From JAHECQ01 sp047638695 (GTDB taxonomy: Bacteria > Actinomycetota > Acidimicrobiia > Acidimicrobiales > SZUA-35): a stretch of DNA of 38,710 nt. Each line of letters opens with the position of its first letter. Positions within the stretch are counted from its first letter, which is position 1. The stretch spans positions 1 through 38,710 of the forward strand of contig JBLINY010000034.1 of the NCBI GenBank assembly GCA_047638695.1, given 5' to 3'. A program made the position numbers and the translations under genes. Below are positions 37,639 through 38,710 of the stretch, in pieces. The notes under the pieces were generated by a model. It did not search any database, had not been told where the DNA came from, and saw only the letters and a list, made by a program, of their open reading frames with translations.

Positions 37639-38710
37639 TTATTCTCTTGGTGTGGACGCCCTTGGTGTGGCCGCCCTTGGTGTGGCGGACGCTGGTGGAT
37701 TGATGATGCACATCAGGTCGGTCGACATTGAATGGTCGATCTTCTTGGCGGTGTAGTCGCCGTGTGGACCGTCGTGGCTGAGGGCGTAGGCGTTTGTGCG
37801 ATTCGGATCGCCCGAGACGGCCACGACGAACTTCGATGGTTCGGTGACGATCGGAACCAACCGGTTGGGGTCGTCTGACTCACCGAAGACGGGCGGCAAC
37901 TCGCCCCGGGCGGTGACGTCGACCAGTTTCTGACGGCCGGCAGTGATGTTGCTCCACTCACCTATGAGCTTCTCGAACTTCCAGGCCGGAATACCAGCGT
38001 GTTCGAATAGTCCTTTCTTCACGTCGGCCTTGCTCCAGCCTGCCTTGGAGAACGTGCGAGCCAGAACCGGTGACAGCACCAGCAGCGGCCGGTAGTAGCC
38101 CTGACCGAGCCCATAGAGATGGGCGAGGTCCCACCCGGTTGCTCGGGCCAGACCATCGCCGAGGTAGGGCAGGAGCTCTTCGGGCGTCGACCCGAACACG
38201 CTGCCAATGATGATGCCGCTGTTGTACCGAGCCATGGTGAGGACGTCGTCGTTTGGGCCGAAGCCGAAGTCGGCCGACACGGGTTCCCAGCCGATGTCGG
38301 CTAGGGCAGCGTGATCCTCGGTGAGAACAACTCGCGAGCTGTTTCCAAACGTTGCCTTGTCGTGTTCGGCGACGGTGAAGCCGAAGACGTTACGCAGGTA
38401 GAGCCGCAGCCAACGACCGACCGAGGTGTTGGCTGGGGTGCCGTCACGCAGTGCACCGGCGCCGGAGTTGAAACCGAGCTCGGCCGCAGCCGGACCGTTC
38501 AGGATCATCAGGGCGTCGGCACCCGTGGTGTTGCCCGAATGCTCTGCGCCGTAGCGAGGGTCGACCAAGATCTCGGCCGCCGCGAGCAGTACGGGCAGGT
38601 TGGCAGGCTTGCAGCCGGCCATCACGGCATTGACGGCGACGGACCAAACGGTCATGTCGCGCCCAGACGACTTGGCGATGCCCAACTGCTTCCAAGGGTC
38701 GTGGCCGCCG
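37639..38710 (-). CDS. Partial gene: conserved protein of unknown function, 5' end outside the window
   Basis: The frame is open to the right edge, and the residues before the first start-like codon ('GGHDPWKQLGIAKSSGRDM') read as real protein, so the gene is truncated by the window. The visible ~356 residues contain 'VWSVAVNAVMAGCKPANLPV', 'MILNGPAAAELGFNSGAGAL', 'NTSVGRWLRLYLRNVFGF' and 'DKATFG'. I recall this pattern in a family of about 350 residues found near UGSC-type redox proteins, with no proven function. The single conserved Cys in MAGCKP could be catalytic. The C-terminus ends in an ATPRA-type repeat that looks recently expanded and not part of the fold. Confidence 0.7.
   Translation of the reverse strand, partial: GGHDPWKQLGIAKSSGRDMTVWSVAVNAVMAGCKPANLPVLLAAAEILVDPRYGAEHSGNTTGADALMILNGPAAAELGFNSGAGALRDGTPANTSVGRWLRLYLRNVFGFTVAEHDKATFGNSSRVVLTEDHAALADIGWEPVSADFGFGPNDDVLTMARYNSGIIIGSVFGSTPEELLPYLGDGLARATGWDLAHLYGLGQGYYRPLLVLSPVLARTFSKAGWSKADVKKGLFEHAGIPAWKFEKLIGEWSNITAGRQKLVDVTARGELPPVFGESDDPNRLVPIVTEPSKFVVAVSGDPNRTNAYALSHDGPHGDYTAKKIDHSMSTDLMCIINPPASATPRAATPRASTPRE
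37646..37690. repeat. Three-copy 15-bp tandem repeat at the 3' end of the partial gene
   Basis: CTTGGTGTGG-n-CGCC-type units start at 37646, 37661 and 37676. In frame on the minus strand they encode (A/S)TPRA pentapeptides that form the C-terminal tail. Confidence 0.8.

Noticed and set aside
1..38710. Mobile element or prophage
   Set aside because: No transposase, integrase, phage structural gene or terminal repeats were found. Gene content and composition look uniformly chromosomal.

Overview
The window looks like a chromosomal segment of a high-GC actinobacterium. Many GTG starts, tightly packed or overlapping genes, a mycothiol-type (TIGR03086) protein, WYL and MerR regulators, cell-wall-binding repeat 2 (CWB2) modules and DUF4214 proteins all fit Actinobacteria. 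The mix resembles deep-branching Acidimicrobiia, but that placement is an inference without a marker gene. I see no tRNA, rRNA, CRISPR array, prophage or transposase. About 40 genes fill the window, and no gene-free stretch exceeds about 210 bases.

Left part (1-9800): small metabolic genes in both orientations. They are a TIGR03086 protein divergent from a WYL regulator, a CHAD protein, a lipoprotein, a CoA-binding protein coupled to an O-acetylhomoserine sulfhydrylase, a family III CoA-transferase, a D-amino-acid-oxidase-like flavoprotein, an esterase, a cytochrome P450 and a VOC protein. Acyl-CoA and lipid/xenobiotic enzymes are a recurring theme.

Middle part (9989-18400): an apparent minus-strand operon reads DUF4214 protein, MauE-like, MauD-like, a Tat-exported 12-cysteine domain fused to CWB2-like repeats, a possible 23-residue peptide and a membrane/extracytoplasmic protein. 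It resembles the methylamine dehydrogenase small-subunit maturation set (MauA/MauD/MauE), but the cysteine-rich domain sits on a cell-surface scaffold and no heavy subunit is present. This is the best candidate for an undescribed system. Divergent from it is an L,D-transpeptidase that also carries DUF4214 repeats. An SCP2-like/hydrolase fusion follows. Next come an ECF sigma factor and its partner gene, both disrupted.

Right-centre (20274-32382): a de novo purine operon with fused purS-purL, then purQ, purE, purK, purC, purF, a purD-purM fusion, purN and guaB, nearly all overlapping or within a few tens of bases. The PurD-PurM fusion followed by a purN that overlaps it by 4 nt reproduces the domain order of eukaryotic GART and of yeast Ade5,7 plus Ade8. 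purB, purH and purA are not in the window.

Right part (32410-38710): a thiolase, a dienelactone hydrolase (second copy in the window), an Ada/AlkA fusion coupled to a separate O6-methylguanine methyltransferase, and a four-gene MerR operon. The MerR operon promoter has a 19-bp spacer, a near-match to the SoxR box and probably a leaderless transcript. The window ends in a 5'-truncated gene of unknown function.
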